From Gammaproteobacteria bacterium TMED1 (GTDB lineage Bacteria > Pseudomonadota > Gammaproteobacteria > Pseudomonadales > Azotimanducaceae): a DNA stretch of 33,349 bases. Shown piece by piece: positions 20,161-30,730 of the stretch (the first letter of the stretch is position 1; the number at the start of each line of letters is the position of its first letter). The DNA is taken from positions 393,692 to 427,040 of the forward strand of contig NHBG02000020.1 of assembly GCA_002167855.2 (NCBI GenBank), written 5' to 3'. The position numbers were made by a program, and so were the translations under genes. The notes beneath the pieces were generated by a model, which was not told where the DNA came from, ran no database searches, and worked only from the letters and a program-made list of their open reading frames with translations.

Positions 20161-20736
20161 CTACACAAGACAGTCAACTCCAAGCTGCTTTAGAATCTCC
20201 CCTGTCTCCATAAGCGGAAGTCCAACAACATTGCTATAACTTCCCTCTATCCGGCTTACGAAGAGAGCCCCCAGGCCCTGGATACCATAGGCCCCAGCTT
20301 TATCTTTTGGCTCTCCAGTCATCCAGTAACTATGAATCTCATGATCACTTAGTCTTCGGAATTTAACTTTGGTTTCTACAAAAAAGAATTTTTCCAGAGT
20401 TTTTGTTGTTAAGGCTACTCCAGTTACAACTGTATGCATTTGCTCCGATAAAAGTTTTAACATACTTAAACCTTCTGCTTTGCTTTTCGGTTTGCCCAAA
20501 ATCCTATTCTGATAAACCACCACCGTATCGGCTGATAAAACTAATTTATTAGAATCTAATCTATTCTGAATCTCGGTGTTTTTTTCTTTCGCCAAACGCT
20601 CAACAAAATCATGCGAGCTTTCACTATGTTTAAGCGTTTCATCCACAGAGGGAACAATAACAGAGAAAGATAGCCCTAGTTGGCGAAGCAGATCTGCCCT
20701 ACGCGGAGAACCGGATGCAAGAATAAGTTCAGTCAC
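20161..20736 (-). CDS. maf: Maf-family nucleotide pyrophosphatase (YhdE type, dTTP/UTPase)
   Basis: Maf proteins hydrolyse nucleoside triphosphates to monophosphates; the YhdE subgroup prefers dTTP, UTP and modified bases. The 191-residue product has the phosphate-binding start LASGSPRRADLLRQLG, DET at about 32-34, and LSADTVVVYQNRILGKPK near 67 holding the catalytic aspartate. GAYGIQGLGALFVSRIEGSYSNVVGLPL near 150 and the ending METGEILKQL complete the pattern. The VVGLPL ending fits YhdE rather than YceF. The start codon is GTG (20734-20736). It lies between mreD and rng as in E. coli and Pseudomonas. Confidence 0.95.
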   Translation of the reverse strand: MTELILASGSPRRADLLRQLGLSFSVIVPSVDETLKHSESSHDFVERLAKEKNTEIQNRLDSNKLVLSADTVVVYQNRILGKPKSKAEGLSMLKLLSEQMHTVVTGVALTTKTLEKFFFVETKVKFRRLSDHEIHSYWMTGEPKDKAGAYGIQGLGALFVSRIEGSYSNVVGLPLMETGEILKQLGVDCLV

Positions 20737-20815
20737 GGGGTCAAAATTTCCTCAAGATAAAACATTTTAAACTTCTTGAAGCCACTCCGTAGAATATATT
20801 TGGAACCTATACCCG

Positions 20816-21301
20816 TCAGGAAATATTAAATTTTCTTCGAACTGACCGGAGTATTATAAATATCCAAGGCCACAGTAAAGCACTGATAATAGAGGGTAAA
20901 AAATATAAATTTGTCCACTGAACTGTCCCTGTAATTTGACCCGTCCAGAAAAATACTGATTGACTTAAGAAAATAACAGCAAAAACAAAGAGGCTTTGTT
21001 GCCAACTAGCCATCATGCGCAAACGCTGATACAAACTGCTTGAAATATACACAACCAACATAAAGACAAACGCATGCAGCCCCAACAAACTACCCAGCAA
21101 AGCATCAGTTAGCAAGCCTATTATCCAAGCGCTCTTCATCCCCACTGTCTTTGGCAAAGCAATGGCCCAATAAATCAGAACTAGCGTGATCCATTCCGGT
21201 CTCAAATAAGCAAGCATCAAGGGTAACGAATCGGGCAACCTAAAGACTGATAGAATCATAGCAAACAAAAAGGTCACCACAATAATTAGCTGACTGAACA
21301 T
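20816..21301 (-). CDS. mreD: MreD, rod-shape-determining membrane protein
   Basis: MreD is the small polytopic partner of MreC and links the elongation machinery (RodA, PBP2) to MreB filaments. The 161 residues contain about five to six hydrophobic segments. The family-type stretch LPLMLAYLRPEWITLVLIYWAIALP lies near residue 26, and GLLTDALLGSLLGLHAF near 65 is the best-conserved MreD motif. The last segment ends in a basic tail RSVRRKFNIS. It starts five bases after the end of mreC, in the mreB-mreC-mreD order. A 79-base gap, with no terminator seen, separates it from maf. Confidence 0.94.
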   Translation of the reverse strand: MFSQLIIVVTFLFAMILSVFRLPDSLPLMLAYLRPEWITLVLIYWAIALPKTVGMKSAWIIGLLTDALLGSLLGLHAFVFMLVVYISSSLYQRLRMMASWQQSLFVFAVIFLSQSVFFWTGQITGTVQWTNLYFLPSIISALLWPWIFIILRSVRRKFNIS

Positions 21302-21305
21302 TTAG

Positions 21306-22124
21306 TTACCAATCGCCGTTTGCATCATAAGGGTTGTCCTTCGAGCTATCCTTCTTATCTTCCGTGAAAACCAGGAGAACATAACGACTACGATCAAGCA
21401 AAGCACTTGGAACGGCGGTTACTAAGGCAAAGGGTTTCCCAGCTTGTCCCTCTACTCGGTTTACAACTGCAACAGGATATCCCGCAGGAAATCTTCCGCC
21501 TAGACCTGAGGTTATTAACAAATCACCGTCACGAATATCTGCAGTATCTTGCACAAACATCAAATTCAAGTGCGACGTCGCTCCAGCACCTTGTGCAACT
21601 AATCTCAAGTTACTACGAACCACCTGAACGGGAACGGAGTGCGAAGGATCGCTTACCAATAAAACTCGTGATGTATATCTACTTACGCTAATCACCTGCC
21701 CCATCAAACCTTTCGAATCAAGTAGTGGCTGCCCAACAAAAACGTCATTAACAGCCCCTTTATCAATTATAATCTCGTGATTTTCAGGATCGGGGTCTAC
21801 GCCGACTAATTCGGCAACAACCACATTATCCCGTAACTTTTCTGCAGAACCTAGAAGCTCCCTGAGTCTATTATTTTCTACAGCTAGAGCACTTAGCTTC
21901 TGATTTTTTGCTTGAAGTAAAAGCTGATCTTGGTTTAGTTGAGCTATATCCTGAATAAGGTTGTACCTCGTTTCAGCAATTAGCGAAAGATTTTCAACGC
22001 TTTTCACAGGAAAGTCTGCAATCAGTATAATTGGCGTTGTCACAGTTGCTAGACTCGCCCTAGCTGGCTCTAGCCAATCAGTCAAATGGTCCAAAAACAT
22101 AAGGATTAATGACAGAGCGCCCAA
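21306..22124 (-). CDS. mreC: MreC, rod-shape-determining protein (start uncertain)
   Basis: MreC is a bitopic inner-membrane protein whose periplasmic part organises the elongasome. From TTG 22122-22124 the product has 272 residues: the end of a membrane helix, a coiled coil at about 45-90 (NLSLIAETRYNLIQDIAQL onward), and two beta-barrel domains with VVAELVGVDPDPENHEIIID and LLITSGLGGRFPAGYPVAVV. The frame is open upstream to 22199 and encodes IKSLFVEESKINFSILA, which aligns with the usual MreC start (IKPLF..., then the membrane helix). No ATG, GTG or TTG lies in frame there. The true start could be ATT at 22173-22175 (289 residues), or a one-base shift hides the ATG at 22187-22189. Starting at TTG 22124 removes half the anchor. 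Confidence 0.9.
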   Translation of the reverse strand: MGALSLILMFLDHLTDWLEPARASLATVTTPIILIADFPVKSVENLSLIAETRYNLIQDIAQLNQDQLLLQAKNQKLSALAVENNRLRELLGSAEKLRDNVVVAELVGVDPDPENHEIIIDKGAVNDVFVGQPLLDSKGLMGQVISVSRYTSRVLLVSDPSHSVPVQVVRSNLRLVAQGAGATSHLNLMFVQDTADIRDGDLLITSGLGGRFPAGYPVAVVNRVEGQAGKPFALVTAVPSALLDRSRYVLLVFTEDKKDSSKDNPYDANGDW

Positions 22125-22204
22125 AGCAAGAATACTAAAGTTTATCTTCGACTCTTCTACAAATAATGATTTAATCGCTAGATACCCATGCGCAACAAAT
22201 TAAA

Positions 22205-23341
<1,137 letters not shown>

Positions 23342-23349
23342 TCAAAGCA

Positions 23350-23379
23350 AGTGTATCATTCCACGAATTTTTCATACAA
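23350..23379 (-). promoter_or_regulatory. Putative promoter for the mreBCD operon
   Basis: The minus strand shows TTGTAT (23374-23379) and TACACT (23350-23355) with an 18-base spacer. Transcription would begin near 23343 and leave a leader of about 95 bases. The segment ATGATACACTT containing the -10 also occurs upstream of petA. Confidence 0.35.
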
Positions 23380-23429
23380 CCTATGTTTTTAAGGATAACT
23401 ATTCAATTAAAATAGTAGGTAGTTGCTAT

Positions 23430-23458
23430 TTGCAGATTACTAGAAACCTTATTACGAT
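23430..23458 (+). promoter_or_regulatory. Putative promoter for gatC-gatA-gatB
   Basis: TTGCAG (23430-23435) and TACGAT (23453-23458) are separated by 17 bases. Start of transcription would be near 23465, leaving a short leader that contains the AAAGGAG ribosome site of gatC. The -35 is weak. Confidence 0.4.
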
Positions 23459-23489
23459 TCTGATTAGTAAATGGGAAAGGAGATAACGA

Positions 23490-23777
23490 TTGAAAATAGA
23501 TAATGAGATCGTCGAGAATATAGCAGAACTAACTCAACTGGAAATTGCTCAGGAAGAGCTATCTGTGATTGGGGATAAAATGTCAGAAGTCCTTGCCCTG
23601 GTTGAAGAAATGCAGGCCGTTGACACCTCGGGGATAGAACCAGTTTCTAACCCGTTGGATGTAACCCAAACTTTGCGTCCTGATATCGTTACATCAGAAG
23701 ATAACAGGGAGATTTATCAAAGCTTTGCCCCAGAAACCCGTAATGGTTTATATCTAGTGCCAAAAGTAATTGATTAA
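23490..23777 (+). CDS. gatC: Aspartyl/glutamyl-tRNA amidotransferase subunit C
   Basis: GatC is the small subunit that wraps around GatA and stabilises the GatCAB complex, which converts misacylated Asp-tRNA(Asn) or Glu-tRNA(Gln) to the correct amide form. The 95-residue protein has the family pattern: an early [19 protein letters not shown] helix, the middle [22 protein letters not shown], and a closing [18 protein letters not shown]. The start is TTG at 23490; AAAGGAG about seven bases upstream supports it, and no ATG is available in frame nearby. The stop overlaps the gatA ATG by one base (TAATG). Confidence 0.96.
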   Translation: MKIDNEIVENIAELTQLEIAQEELSVIGDKMSEVLALVEEMQAVDTSGIEPVSNPLDVTQTLRPDIVTSEDNREIYQSFAPETRNGLYLVPKVID

Positions 23778-25246
23778 TGATGCACAATGAAAGTATTACA
23801 GAACAGCTCCATTCGCTGACTATTGGTAAGTATAGCTCCAAAGAGCTGACCGAAAACTATATCCACCGTATTAAGCAGTTAAAACATCTAAACTGTTTCA
23901 TAAGCGTGCTCGAGGAATCTGCGCTTCAAACAGCAGCTGATGCAGATCAAGCAAGATACAAAGGTAAGGTGGGCCCTCTAACAGGAATACCGATCGCTCA
24001 TAAAGATATATTTTGTACAAAAAATATTGCTACCACGGCTGGTAGCCAAATGCTTCATAACTATATCGCACCTTTTGATGCTACCGTGGTCATTAAAATC
24101 GCTGCTGCCGGAGCGATAACCATAGGCAAAACAAATATGGATGAATTTGCCATGGGTTCCAGTAATGAAACTTCATACTATGGAGCAGTACAAAATCCTT
24201 GGGATACTGATAGAGTTCCTGGAGGATCTTCTGGGGGTTCTGCAGCAGCAGTGGCAGCTGGACTTTGCTCTGCTGCAACAGGAACAGACACTGGAGGGTC
24301 AATTCGTCAACCATCTGCTCACTGCGGTATAACTGGGCTTAAGCCTACTTATGGAAGAATCTCACGCTGGGGTATGATTGCTTTTGCCTCAAGTCTGGAC
24401 CAAGCTGGACCAATGACCAGAACTGCAGAAGATGCAGCACTATTGTTAGCGTTAATGGCCGGCGGCGATCCCAAGGATTCAACATGTATAAGAGATGATG
24501 TTCCAAATTATTTAGAATATTTAAACACTACTTTAGAAGGAGCGCGTATTGGCGTTTGCGATGACTTTTTTGCTGACGGACTTGAAGCGAAGTCTGAGGA
24601 GGTAATACAAGATGCTCTTAAAATCTTTGAGCAACTTGGCGCAACAACTAAATCAGTAAAGTTACCTCACATTAAGTATTCTGTGCCAGCCTATTATGTG
24701 ATTGCGCCAGCAGAAGCCTCTACAAATCTCTCACGTTATGATGGAGTACGTTTCGGCTACCGATGCAAAGATCCCGAAAATCTGAATGATATGTTTAAGC
24801 GATCACGCAGTGAAGGTTTTGGTGATGAGGTAAAGAGAAGGATAATGACAGGAGCCTTCACCTTGTCCACCGGCTACTATGATGCCTATTATCGAAAAGC
24901 CCAGCAAATTCGACGCTTGATCAAAAATGACTTCCATCAAGCATTCAACGAAGTCGACTTCTTGATTGGTCCTACCGCCCCGCAGCCTGCTTTCATGTTA
25001 GGCGAGAAAACAGAAAGTCACATAGACATGTATTTGCAAGATATATATACCATAGCAGCAAATTTAGCTGGCCTACCGGCCATGTCAATACCTATTGGGT
25101 TTTCCTCGAAGCTTCCAGTCGGCCTACAGCTTATTGGTAACTACTTAGCCGAAGGCACTATCCTGTCGGCAGCTCATCAGTATCAAAAGAGAACTGACTG
25201 GCATAAATGCTTTCCGATGATGACAACTAGTGAGAGTCAAAGATGA
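23777..25246 (+). CDS. gatA: Aspartyl/glutamyl-tRNA amidotransferase subunit A
   Basis: GatA is the amidase subunit that frees ammonia from glutamine for the GatB kinase site. The 489-residue protein shows the amidase signature [20 protein letters not shown] followed by [12 protein letters not shown]. The catalytic Lys-cisSer-Ser triad can be placed at K76 (AHKDIF), S151 and S175; the spacing of 75 and 24 residues equals that of the Staphylococcus enzyme. [19 protein letters not shown] and [14 protein letters not shown] are further family segments. ATG 23777 overlaps gatC by one base. The stop overlaps gatB by four bases (25243-25246). Confidence 0.98.
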   Translation: MMHNESITEQLHSLTIGKYSSKELTENYIHRIKQLKHLNCFISVLEESALQTAADADQARYKGKVGPLTGIPIAHKDIFCTKNIATTAGSQMLHNYIAPFDATVVIKIAAAGAITIGKTNMDEFAMGSSNETSYYGAVQNPWDTDRVPGGSSGGSAAAVAAGLCSAATGTDTGGSIRQPSAHCGITGLKPTYGRISRWGMIAFASSLDQAGPMTRTAEDAALLLALMAGGDPKDSTCIRDDVPNYLEYLNTTLEGARIGVCDDFFADGLEAKSEEVIQDALKIFEQLGATTKSVKLPHIKYSVPAYYVIAPAEASTNLSRYDGVRFGYRCKDPENLNDMFKRSRSEGFGDEVKRRIMTGAFTLSTGYYDAYYRKAQQIRRLIKNDFHQAFNEVDFLIGPTAPQPAFMLGEKTESHIDMYLQDIYTIAANLAGLPAMSIPIGFSSKLPVGLQLIGNYLAEGTILSAAHQYQKRTDWHKCFPMMTTSESQR

Positions 25247-26676
25247 AGTGGGAGCCAATAATCGGATTAGAGATCCACGTACAGTTGCAAACAAAGTCTA
25301 AAATTTTCTCTGGAGCCAGCACAGTATTTGGAGCCGAACCCAATACGCAGGCGAGCTCAATCGATCTAGGTCTACCGGGTGTTTTGCCCGTCGTAAATGC
25401 AGAAGTTTACCCCAGGGCAGTGGCATTTGGATTAAGTATTGGAGCAGAAATCTCTCGAGTTTCTGTATTCGATAGGAAGAATTACTTCTATCCGGACTTA
25501 CCAAAAGGCTACCAGATAACGCAGATGGATAAACCAATAGTTGTCGGTGGATCTGTACAAATCTCATTGGAAAATGGAATTTCAAAGGAAATTCAAATAA
25601 CTCGGGCTCACCTAGAGGAAGATGCTGGCAAATCTGTACACGATGAATTTGCTAGCAGCACTGGTATAGACCTCAACCGTGCTGGTGTACCTCTCTTGGA
25701 AATAGTTTCTGAGCCTGATATGCGATCCGCGAAAGAAGCGGTGGCCTACGCACGCTATATCCATCAGTTAGTTACGTATCTCGGGGTCTCCGACGGCAAT
25801 ATGTCTGAGGGATCATTGCGGTGTGACGCCAATGTGTCCATAAGGCCAATCGGCGCTACTAAAATGGGAACTCGAACTGAGATCAAGAACGTGAATTCTT
25901 TTCGATTCCTAGAAAATGCAATAAATTTTGAAATTTCTAGACAAAAGGCTGTTTTGGAATCTGGAGGACATATTACTCAGGAAACGCGACTTTACGACCC
26001 TACTAGGGACGAAACGCGATCAATGCGTAGCAAGGAAACTGCAATGGACTACCGTTACTTTCCTGAGCCAGATTTACTACCAATCTCTATTGATGATGAA
26101 TACATTGCAGACATTAGAAAAAAGATGCCGGAGCTTCCGAGAGAAAAAGCAGAACGCTTTGTAAATAACTATCAACTTACCAAAGCAGATGCCGATACTT
26201 TGGCATTTGATCCCATAATCGCAGACTATTTCGAGGCGACAGTAAACATATGTCAGGATGGAAAGTTGGCTGCAAATTGGGTCCGTGTCGAAATACTTGG
26301 TAGACTCAATAAGGACACTTTAGAAGAAAAAATAATCCCAGTGCCGTCAACGGAACTGGGTAAATTACTAAATAGAATTAAAGACCAGACAATAAATGGA
26401 AAAATAGCTAAAGAGATACTTGACACCTTATGGTCATCACCAACGTTTAATTTGGATGAATACATTAAAGACCACGAGCTAGAACAATTATCAAATAGTA
26501 ACGCACTCGAACCTCTAATAGAGGAGGTACTTAAACAAAATCCCAAACAAGCAGAACAGTTTCGTCAAGGAAAGACAAAACTTATCGGATTTTTTGTAGG
26601 TCAGGTTATGAAAGAAACATCTGGTAAAGCTAATCCCCAACAAGTAAACGAGTTAGTCTTGAAAAAGCTTTCTTAA
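25243..26676 (+). CDS. gatB: Aspartyl/glutamyl-tRNA amidotransferase subunit B
   Basis: GatB binds the misacylated tRNA and activates the side-chain carboxylate with ATP before amidation. The 477 residues begin with [20 protein letters not shown] and include the [19 protein letters not shown] segment and [37 protein letters not shown] near 185 and [12 protein letters not shown] near 268 complete the catalytic core. The C-terminal quarter is the helical YqeY-like tail domain, ending [15 protein letters not shown]. The presence of all three subunits implies that Asn-tRNA or Gln-tRNA is made indirectly in this organism. The 3' end overlaps the convergent DUF1499 gene by four bases. Confidence 0.98.
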   Translation: MKWEPIIGLEIHVQLQTKSKIFSGASTVFGAEPNTQASSIDLGLPGVLPVVNAEVYPRAVAFGLSIGAEISRVSVFDRKNYFYPDLPKGYQITQMDKPIVVGGSVQISLENGISKEIQITRAHLEEDAGKSVHDEFASSTGIDLNRAGVPLLEIVSEPDMRSAKEAVAYARYIHQLVTYLGVSDGNMSEGSLRCDANVSIRPIGATKMGTRTEIKNVNSFRFLENAINFEISRQKAVLESGGHITQETRLYDPTRDETRSMRSKETAMDYRYFPEPDLLPISIDDEYIADIRKKMPELPREKAERFVNNYQLTKADADTLAFDPIIADYFEATVNICQDGKLAANWVRVEILGRLNKDTLEEKIIPVPSTELGKLLNRIKDQTINGKIAKEILDTLWSSPTFNLDEYIKDHELEQLSNSNALEPLIEEVLKQNPKQAEQFRQGKTKLIGFFVGQVMKETSGKANPQQVNELVLKKLS

Positions 26677-27407
26677 AAATCGTCCAGAAAGCGTCGTATT
26701 CTTGCCGCGTTCTTACCGAAATCCCTCAAGCCTATTCTGGAAGCAGAGCGAATATCTACTTTGGTTCCACTGCCGTGCCTTTTCAATCTGACAACGACAT
26801 TATCCTTAAACCCAAACCAAAATGTCGTATCGATCGCCTCAATAATTCCTTTATCTTTATCGATGGTAACAATCTCCAAGCCTTGTTGACGGAGCAACGC
26901 AGCTGATCGGGTCAAAGCCGAATCAAAGTCAAGGGATGAACTTAAAGTCTTTAGTTCAGGATAAGAATGATTTTGGATTTTTATTCGCTCTTCTTTACTC
27001 AAAGCATACTCACTCAGAGAAAGCTCATTATTATCTATTTGCCTGATCAAGAGCTTACCGAATAAAGGAGGTGAATTCATATCTGTTGAGATATCATTTA
27101 TTTCGGGTGCACTAAGACCGTTGAAAGCCTGAGGGACAATGAAAATCATCGGAAAAAGACTGACCAGCGAACCAACTAATAAAAGGTTTCTGTCGACGGT
27201 AAGCTTATACTTGATAGCTACAAACAACATGATCAGAGATGAAAGAGCAACGAGTATACCTCCAAGAACACCGACCAATAGACTAATTATCGATGGTATC
27301 AATAACAAGAAACCGAATTTATAACCTAGGGGACCAGAGGCGAGCACTAATACAAAAATGACTGAAGCGACCAACAGAGCCCGACTTGATATTTTACTTT
27401 CTTTCAT
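26673..27407 (-). CDS. DUF1499 membrane protein
   Basis: The 244-residue product has three hydrophobic stretches at about 9-28, 31-65 (long enough for two segments) and 74-92. A soluble domain follows that I recognise as DUF1499: [16 protein letters not shown] near 101-116, then [20 protein letters not shown] and [39 protein letters not shown] at the end. The biochemical function of DUF1499 is not known to me. A good GAGG site precedes ATG 27405-27407. It is transcribed away from the HhH membrane protein, with only 42 bases between the two starts, and runs tail-to-tail into gatB with a four-base overlap. Confidence 0.85.
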   Translation of the reverse strand: MKESKISSRALLVASVIFVLVLASGPLGYKFGFLLLIPSIISLLVGVLGGILVALSSLIMLFVAIKYKLTVDRNLLLVGSLVSLFPMIFIVPQAFNGLSAPEINDISTDMNSPPLFGKLLIRQIDNNELSLSEYALSKEERIKIQNHSYPELKTLSSSLDFDSALTRSAALLRQQGLEIVTIDKDKGIIEAIDTTFWFGFKDNVVVRLKRHGSGTKVDIRSASRIGLRDFGKNAARIRRFLDDF

Positions 27408-27449
27408 TTCTCACCTCTGCGTTAATAGTTCTTTTGTTGAGTAGCGGCT

Positions 27450-28421
27450 TTGACTGACTTACCCATTTTGATAAACCTCGCAACACGCGAAGAACTTCAG
27501 AAGATCAAAGGGATCGGGCCAAAACGTGCAGAACAAATTATAAAGTATAGGGAAGAGATTTCAGATATTTCAACATCAACAGAGCTTATAAAAGCATCTG
27601 GACTGACATCCGCCCAGGTAGAGGGGATTTCAAAAACAGTAGATTGGTCATCTACAAAAAAAATGGCGGGTTATGATGCTGGCACAGTTATCGTTACGTT
27701 ACTCTCGAGTATAGTCACCATCATCACAGGAATAAGTCAGGGAAAGCTTAGCGAAGCTAACAGTACTCAAATTCTGTATAACTTTGGAATACTACTCGTT
27801 ATATTTTCTTCGGTCAGCAACTTAATTGAGCTACTAAGTAAGCGGGTAATACCCTTGTGGGGAATCTTAGCAATGCTACTCTTAGCGAGTGGACTTTTTA
27901 TTTTTAGCATCCTCCTTATAGTGCCATCAACTTATCTAGTACCTGCAGATAATGCAGCTAGCATTCCGGGATTACTTACGTTACTGATATTTTTAAATTT
28001 GATCTTTTATCTAAATAATGGGCCATCCATATACTTAAGATATCAAGTCTGGCGAGGAGTTAATAATCAAAAACTAATGATTGCAGAAAGAATATACCAA
28101 TATGCTTATATTTTTCTTCCATTGATATTAGTATATATCCTCGTTTTCCTTGATTCTTTATTTTGGTTTGAGGAATTATTTGCTTTGTGGCTAGGTTCTA
28201 CCCTTATACTGAGCAGCCCCGCGATGTTGAGTGGTGTCAGCCATTTCCGATTTAACCTGTCTGAAAGCGAGAAAAAGCTATATTTATTTTTCTTGAGTCG
28301 GGACTCCTCTTCTGAGATACGTTCAGAGGGGCGTCTTAGAATTACGGCATTAGGCAAAGTTTATATAATTATGGGGAGTCTAGTTCTTACCATCACTGCA
28401 GTGCAAATAATAATTCTTTAA
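27450..28421 (+). CDS. Helix-hairpin-helix (ComEA-like) polytopic membrane protein of unknown function
   Basis: I do not recognise this protein as a named family. Residues 6-65 form a helix-hairpin-helix DNA-binding-type domain: NLATREELQKIKGIGPKRAE, with the GIGPKRA hairpin at 21-27, resembling ComEA or the HhH repeats of DNA-repair proteins. The remaining 250 residues are strongly hydrophobic, with likely membrane segments at about 78-96, 109-129, 137-158, 173-188, 218-239, 244-262 and 304-322. ComEA is normally periplasmic with one anchor, so HhH before seven segments is unusual. The start is TTG 27450 with only a weak ribosome site. It shares 42 bases of upstream DNA with the divergent DUF1499 gene and overlaps the next gene tail-to-tail by four bases. 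Confidence 0.75.
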   Translation: MTDLPILINLATREELQKIKGIGPKRAEQIIKYREEISDISTSTELIKASGLTSAQVEGISKTVDWSSTKKMAGYDAGTVIVTLLSSIVTIITGISQGKLSEANSTQILYNFGILLVIFSSVSNLIELLSKRVIPLWGILAMLLLASGLFIFSILLIVPSTYLVPADNAASIPGLLTLLIFLNLIFYLNNGPSIYLRYQVWRGVNNQKLMIAERIYQYAYIFLPLILVYILVFLDSLFWFEELFALWLGSTLILSSPAMLSGVSHFRFNLSESEKKLYLFFLSRDSSSEIRSEGRLRITALGKVYIIMGSLVLTITAVQIIIL

Positions 28422-29419
28422 GCAACTACCTTAATATGCCATGGCTCATAACGCACACCAAGCAGGTTATGCTTGGGATAACGCATATCCACGTATCCTA
28501 GATCGACAAGGCGCTTAAATTCATCCGTTGACGCAAAATCTTCCGTAAAATTCTTAGCTCCAAATCCTACCTTTCCGACATCAAAATCACCAATACCATG
28601 ATAAGAATGACCCGGCGGTGCCAAACTTCTAGACGCTCTAGATAAGTTACCCTTGGACTGTATAGTTTTCGCTAGAAACAGGTGCGTTTGCTTCACTACA
28701 CTACGAATACCTGAAGTGAGGAAAATCTTATCTCCTAGATCTCTTCTAACCTGTTTGTAAAGCGCCTCTGGTTCGCCTCGATAGAGAAAGTGTCCTGTTC
28801 GAGGTATCTTCCTCATTTCTCTTTCTGCAACCTTAAATGTCAGATTACTGATTACTTTCTCACCATAGAAACCATAGCCACGAGGATTTTTTGAAAATAA
28901 ATCCTCCACGAACTCTTTTTCAGATTTAGGAAACTCTCCAACACTGGAATAGCGTTTACCCATCTTCAATGCATCATCAAAACTAAGCACATTAAAATTA
29001 CCATGCCCCACAACATTCTGGACTCTGTCCAGACGTCGAAAAACACTGCCGAGTAGCGAATTTTGATTAGGAGTTAAAAAGACATCTTCATGATGGGAAT
29101 TTTCGAAATTTTCCATCTTCTGAAGATAGCTCTTTAGATTATTTGAATCTGCCAAGATAGGCTTGGTTTGCTTCTGGAAGGCTCGGACAAAAGCCTCTCT
29201 GTCCGGCGCGGGCGTACTCATCTGCTGGATAGCTTGGGCTAGTTCCAAAGCATTAGTATTAACATCTTCGTAATCATCAGAAAGCACCACAGGCAAGGCC
29301 TCTGAAAGCCTCGCTTGCATAGTCATGTGACCACCCATTGCTGCCACGCCTGCTGCTGAAAAAATCTTTAAAAGATTTCGTCTGTCCACAACTGAGATTC
29401 CCGATCCATCAAGTGGCAT
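28418..29419 (-). CDS. Tat-exported M15/VanY-like D-Ala-D-Ala carboxypeptidase family protein
   Basis: The 333-residue product begins with a twin-arginine signal, D12-R13-R14-N-L-L-K followed by FSAAGVAAMGG, so it should be exported folded. The middle (about 40-225) is not recognised. The last 105 residues look like a VanY/M15 zinc peptidase: FLTSGIRSVVKQTHLFL, then GHSYHGIGDFDVG and EPWHIKVV. Likely zinc ligands are H274, D280 and H328. The gap between the first His and the Asp is one residue shorter than in the usual SxHxxGxAxD motif, so ligand assignment is tentative. A role in trimming peptidoglycan peptides is inferred from the family. The ATG is at 29417-29419, 77 bases after the glycosyltransferase gene. 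Confidence 0.82.
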   Translation of the reverse strand: MPLDGSGISVVDRRNLLKIFSAAGVAAMGGHMTMQARLSEALPVVLSDDYEDVNTNALELAQAIQQMSTPAPDREAFVRAFQKQTKPILADSNNLKSYLQKMENFENSHHEDVFLTPNQNSLLGSVFRRLDRVQNVVGHGNFNVLSFDDALKMGKRYSSVGEFPKSEKEFVEDLFSKNPRGYGFYGEKVISNLTFKVAEREMRKIPRTGHFLYRGEPEALYKQVRRDLGDKIFLTSGIRSVVKQTHLFLAKTIQSKGNLSRASRSLAPPGHSYHGIGDFDVGKVGFGAKNFTEDFASTDEFKRLVDLGYVDMRYPKHNLLGVRYEPWHIKVVA

Positions 29420-29496
29420 ATTACCGTCTAATTGGATTAAATACTACTATAAGTAAATGGCCAAGTCCGCATCATCTCAGCAAAGTGACTACTCAC

Positions 29497-30597
29497 TTAA
29501 AGTAGCTTATTTTGACCTCTTACATTGCTGTAGATTAGGAAGGTTGCAGACATAAAGTTAAATATACTCGCAAAAAAAATACCCAAAATTAGTGCAGCAA
29601 GCCGATTATCAGAAAAGAAATCAATATTCGAAGTAGACCAAGAGTAGACGCCCCAATTAATGCTAAAACCAATAGCACTGGTTACAACAAACTCCAACCA
29701 TTGCTTAGCTTTAGGCCTTCGCCTGCGTCCACTAAAAGTAACCAATCGATTAAGACCCCAGTTCCAGCTTACCGCAGGCCAAAACGAAATAGCACGAGCT
29801 AAAAGATGATCAATACTGAAAGCCTGCATGACTAAATAGAAACTTATATCTACCAAGAATCCGCTGGCACCCACTAACCCATATTGGACAATTTCAGCCT
29901 GAAGCCTAAATTTAAATAAATATAGTCTTCTAAGATGTCGAAGGTATTTGACCTGCTGTTTGAGATTCAGTTTGCTCTTACCCCTAGTCCGATCCTTGAA
30001 ATGGATGGGAATTTCAATCACAGCATCAAAATTACCCTTCACCATAAGCTCCAAAGCAATCTTGTACCCAATCGGGTGTAAACTTTCGGCTGAAGGCAGG
30101 TCGGTTTTACAAAGACCGAAAAAGCCGCTCATTGGATCCTTGCACTGAATTAGAGGCCATGCCAGGACAGTAGCTATCGATGAATTGAGGAAACGCCAAA
30201 GACCCCAACCCTTCTCAAAACTGGCACCATCAGCGTAACGACTGCCCAGGACAAAAACACCCTCACGTAGAGTTGATACGAGCGCCGGAATTTTTTCTGT
30301 TGGGTGAGAAAGATCCGCATCCATAACAACCACAAACTCTGATTTTGCTTCGCGAATTCCATCCAATACTGCCAAAGACAGATCTCTCTGCCTATTTAGC
30401 GGCTGGATGAGGCGGACTGGATATCTCGCAGTGAGAGACGCCACGACTCCTATGGTGTTATCGGGGGAGTGATCGTCAGCAATTATTATTTCATATGAAA
30501 TCTTCCGCTTCCTGAGATTTACCTCGACAGAATCGCACAGGGCTTCTAAATTTTCCGCCTCTCGATAGGTTGGTACCACTAAACTAACTTGTGGCAT
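29497..30597 (-). CDS. GT2 polyprenyl-phosphate glycosyltransferase fused to a GtrA-like membrane domain
   Basis: The N-terminal part (about 1-230) is a GT-A family 2 enzyme of the dolichol-phosphate mannose synthase type. It has VVPTYREAENLEALCDS, the nucleotide-binding ADDHSPDNT (D41-D42), the metal-binding MDADLSHP (D93-A-D95), GSRYADGA and DPMSGFFGL. The C-terminal part (about 236-366) is a GtrA-like bundle of four membrane helices starting VQYGLVGASGFLVD. Such fusions usually charge undecaprenyl phosphate with a sugar and move it across the inner membrane for decorating surface glycans or lipid A; the sugar here cannot be told. It lies 133 bases after coaX, with AAAGG before ATG 30595-30597. 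No acceptor-side transferase (ArnT or GtrB-like partner) is in the window. Confidence 0.9.
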   Translation of the reverse strand: MPQVSLVVPTYREAENLEALCDSVEVNLRKRKISYEIIIADDHSPDNTIGVVASLTARYPVRLIQPLNRQRDLSLAVLDGIREAKSEFVVVMDADLSHPTEKIPALVSTLREGVFVLGSRYADGASFEKGWGLWRFLNSSIATVLAWPLIQCKDPMSGFFGLCKTDLPSAESLHPIGYKIALELMVKGNFDAVIEIPIHFKDRTRGKSKLNLKQQVKYLRHLRRLYLFKFRLQAEIVQYGLVGASGFLVDISFYLVMQAFSIDHLLARAISFWPAVSWNWGLNRLVTFSGRRRRPKAKQWLEFVVTSAIGFSINWGVYSWSTSNIDFFSDNRLAALILGIFFASIFNFMSATFLIYSNVRGQNKLL

Positions 30598-30730
30598 ACG
30601 AACCTTTCCCCCCTGTAGTGCTTGGAAAATGATAGACTTCTGACTATTTCGAAAGGAGAGCAGTAAAAAACCTTTTCAGTAACAGTAACCAAGGATATTT
30701 GGCGGCCTGAGGGAATCATTTTTGTAATTG

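Noticed and set aside
30661-30694. Possible terminator after coaX (CCTT...AAGG followed by a T-run on the minus strand)
   Set aside because: The stem is only four base pairs with a 16-base loop. Three copies of TTACTG nearby are direct repeats, not an inverted repeat.
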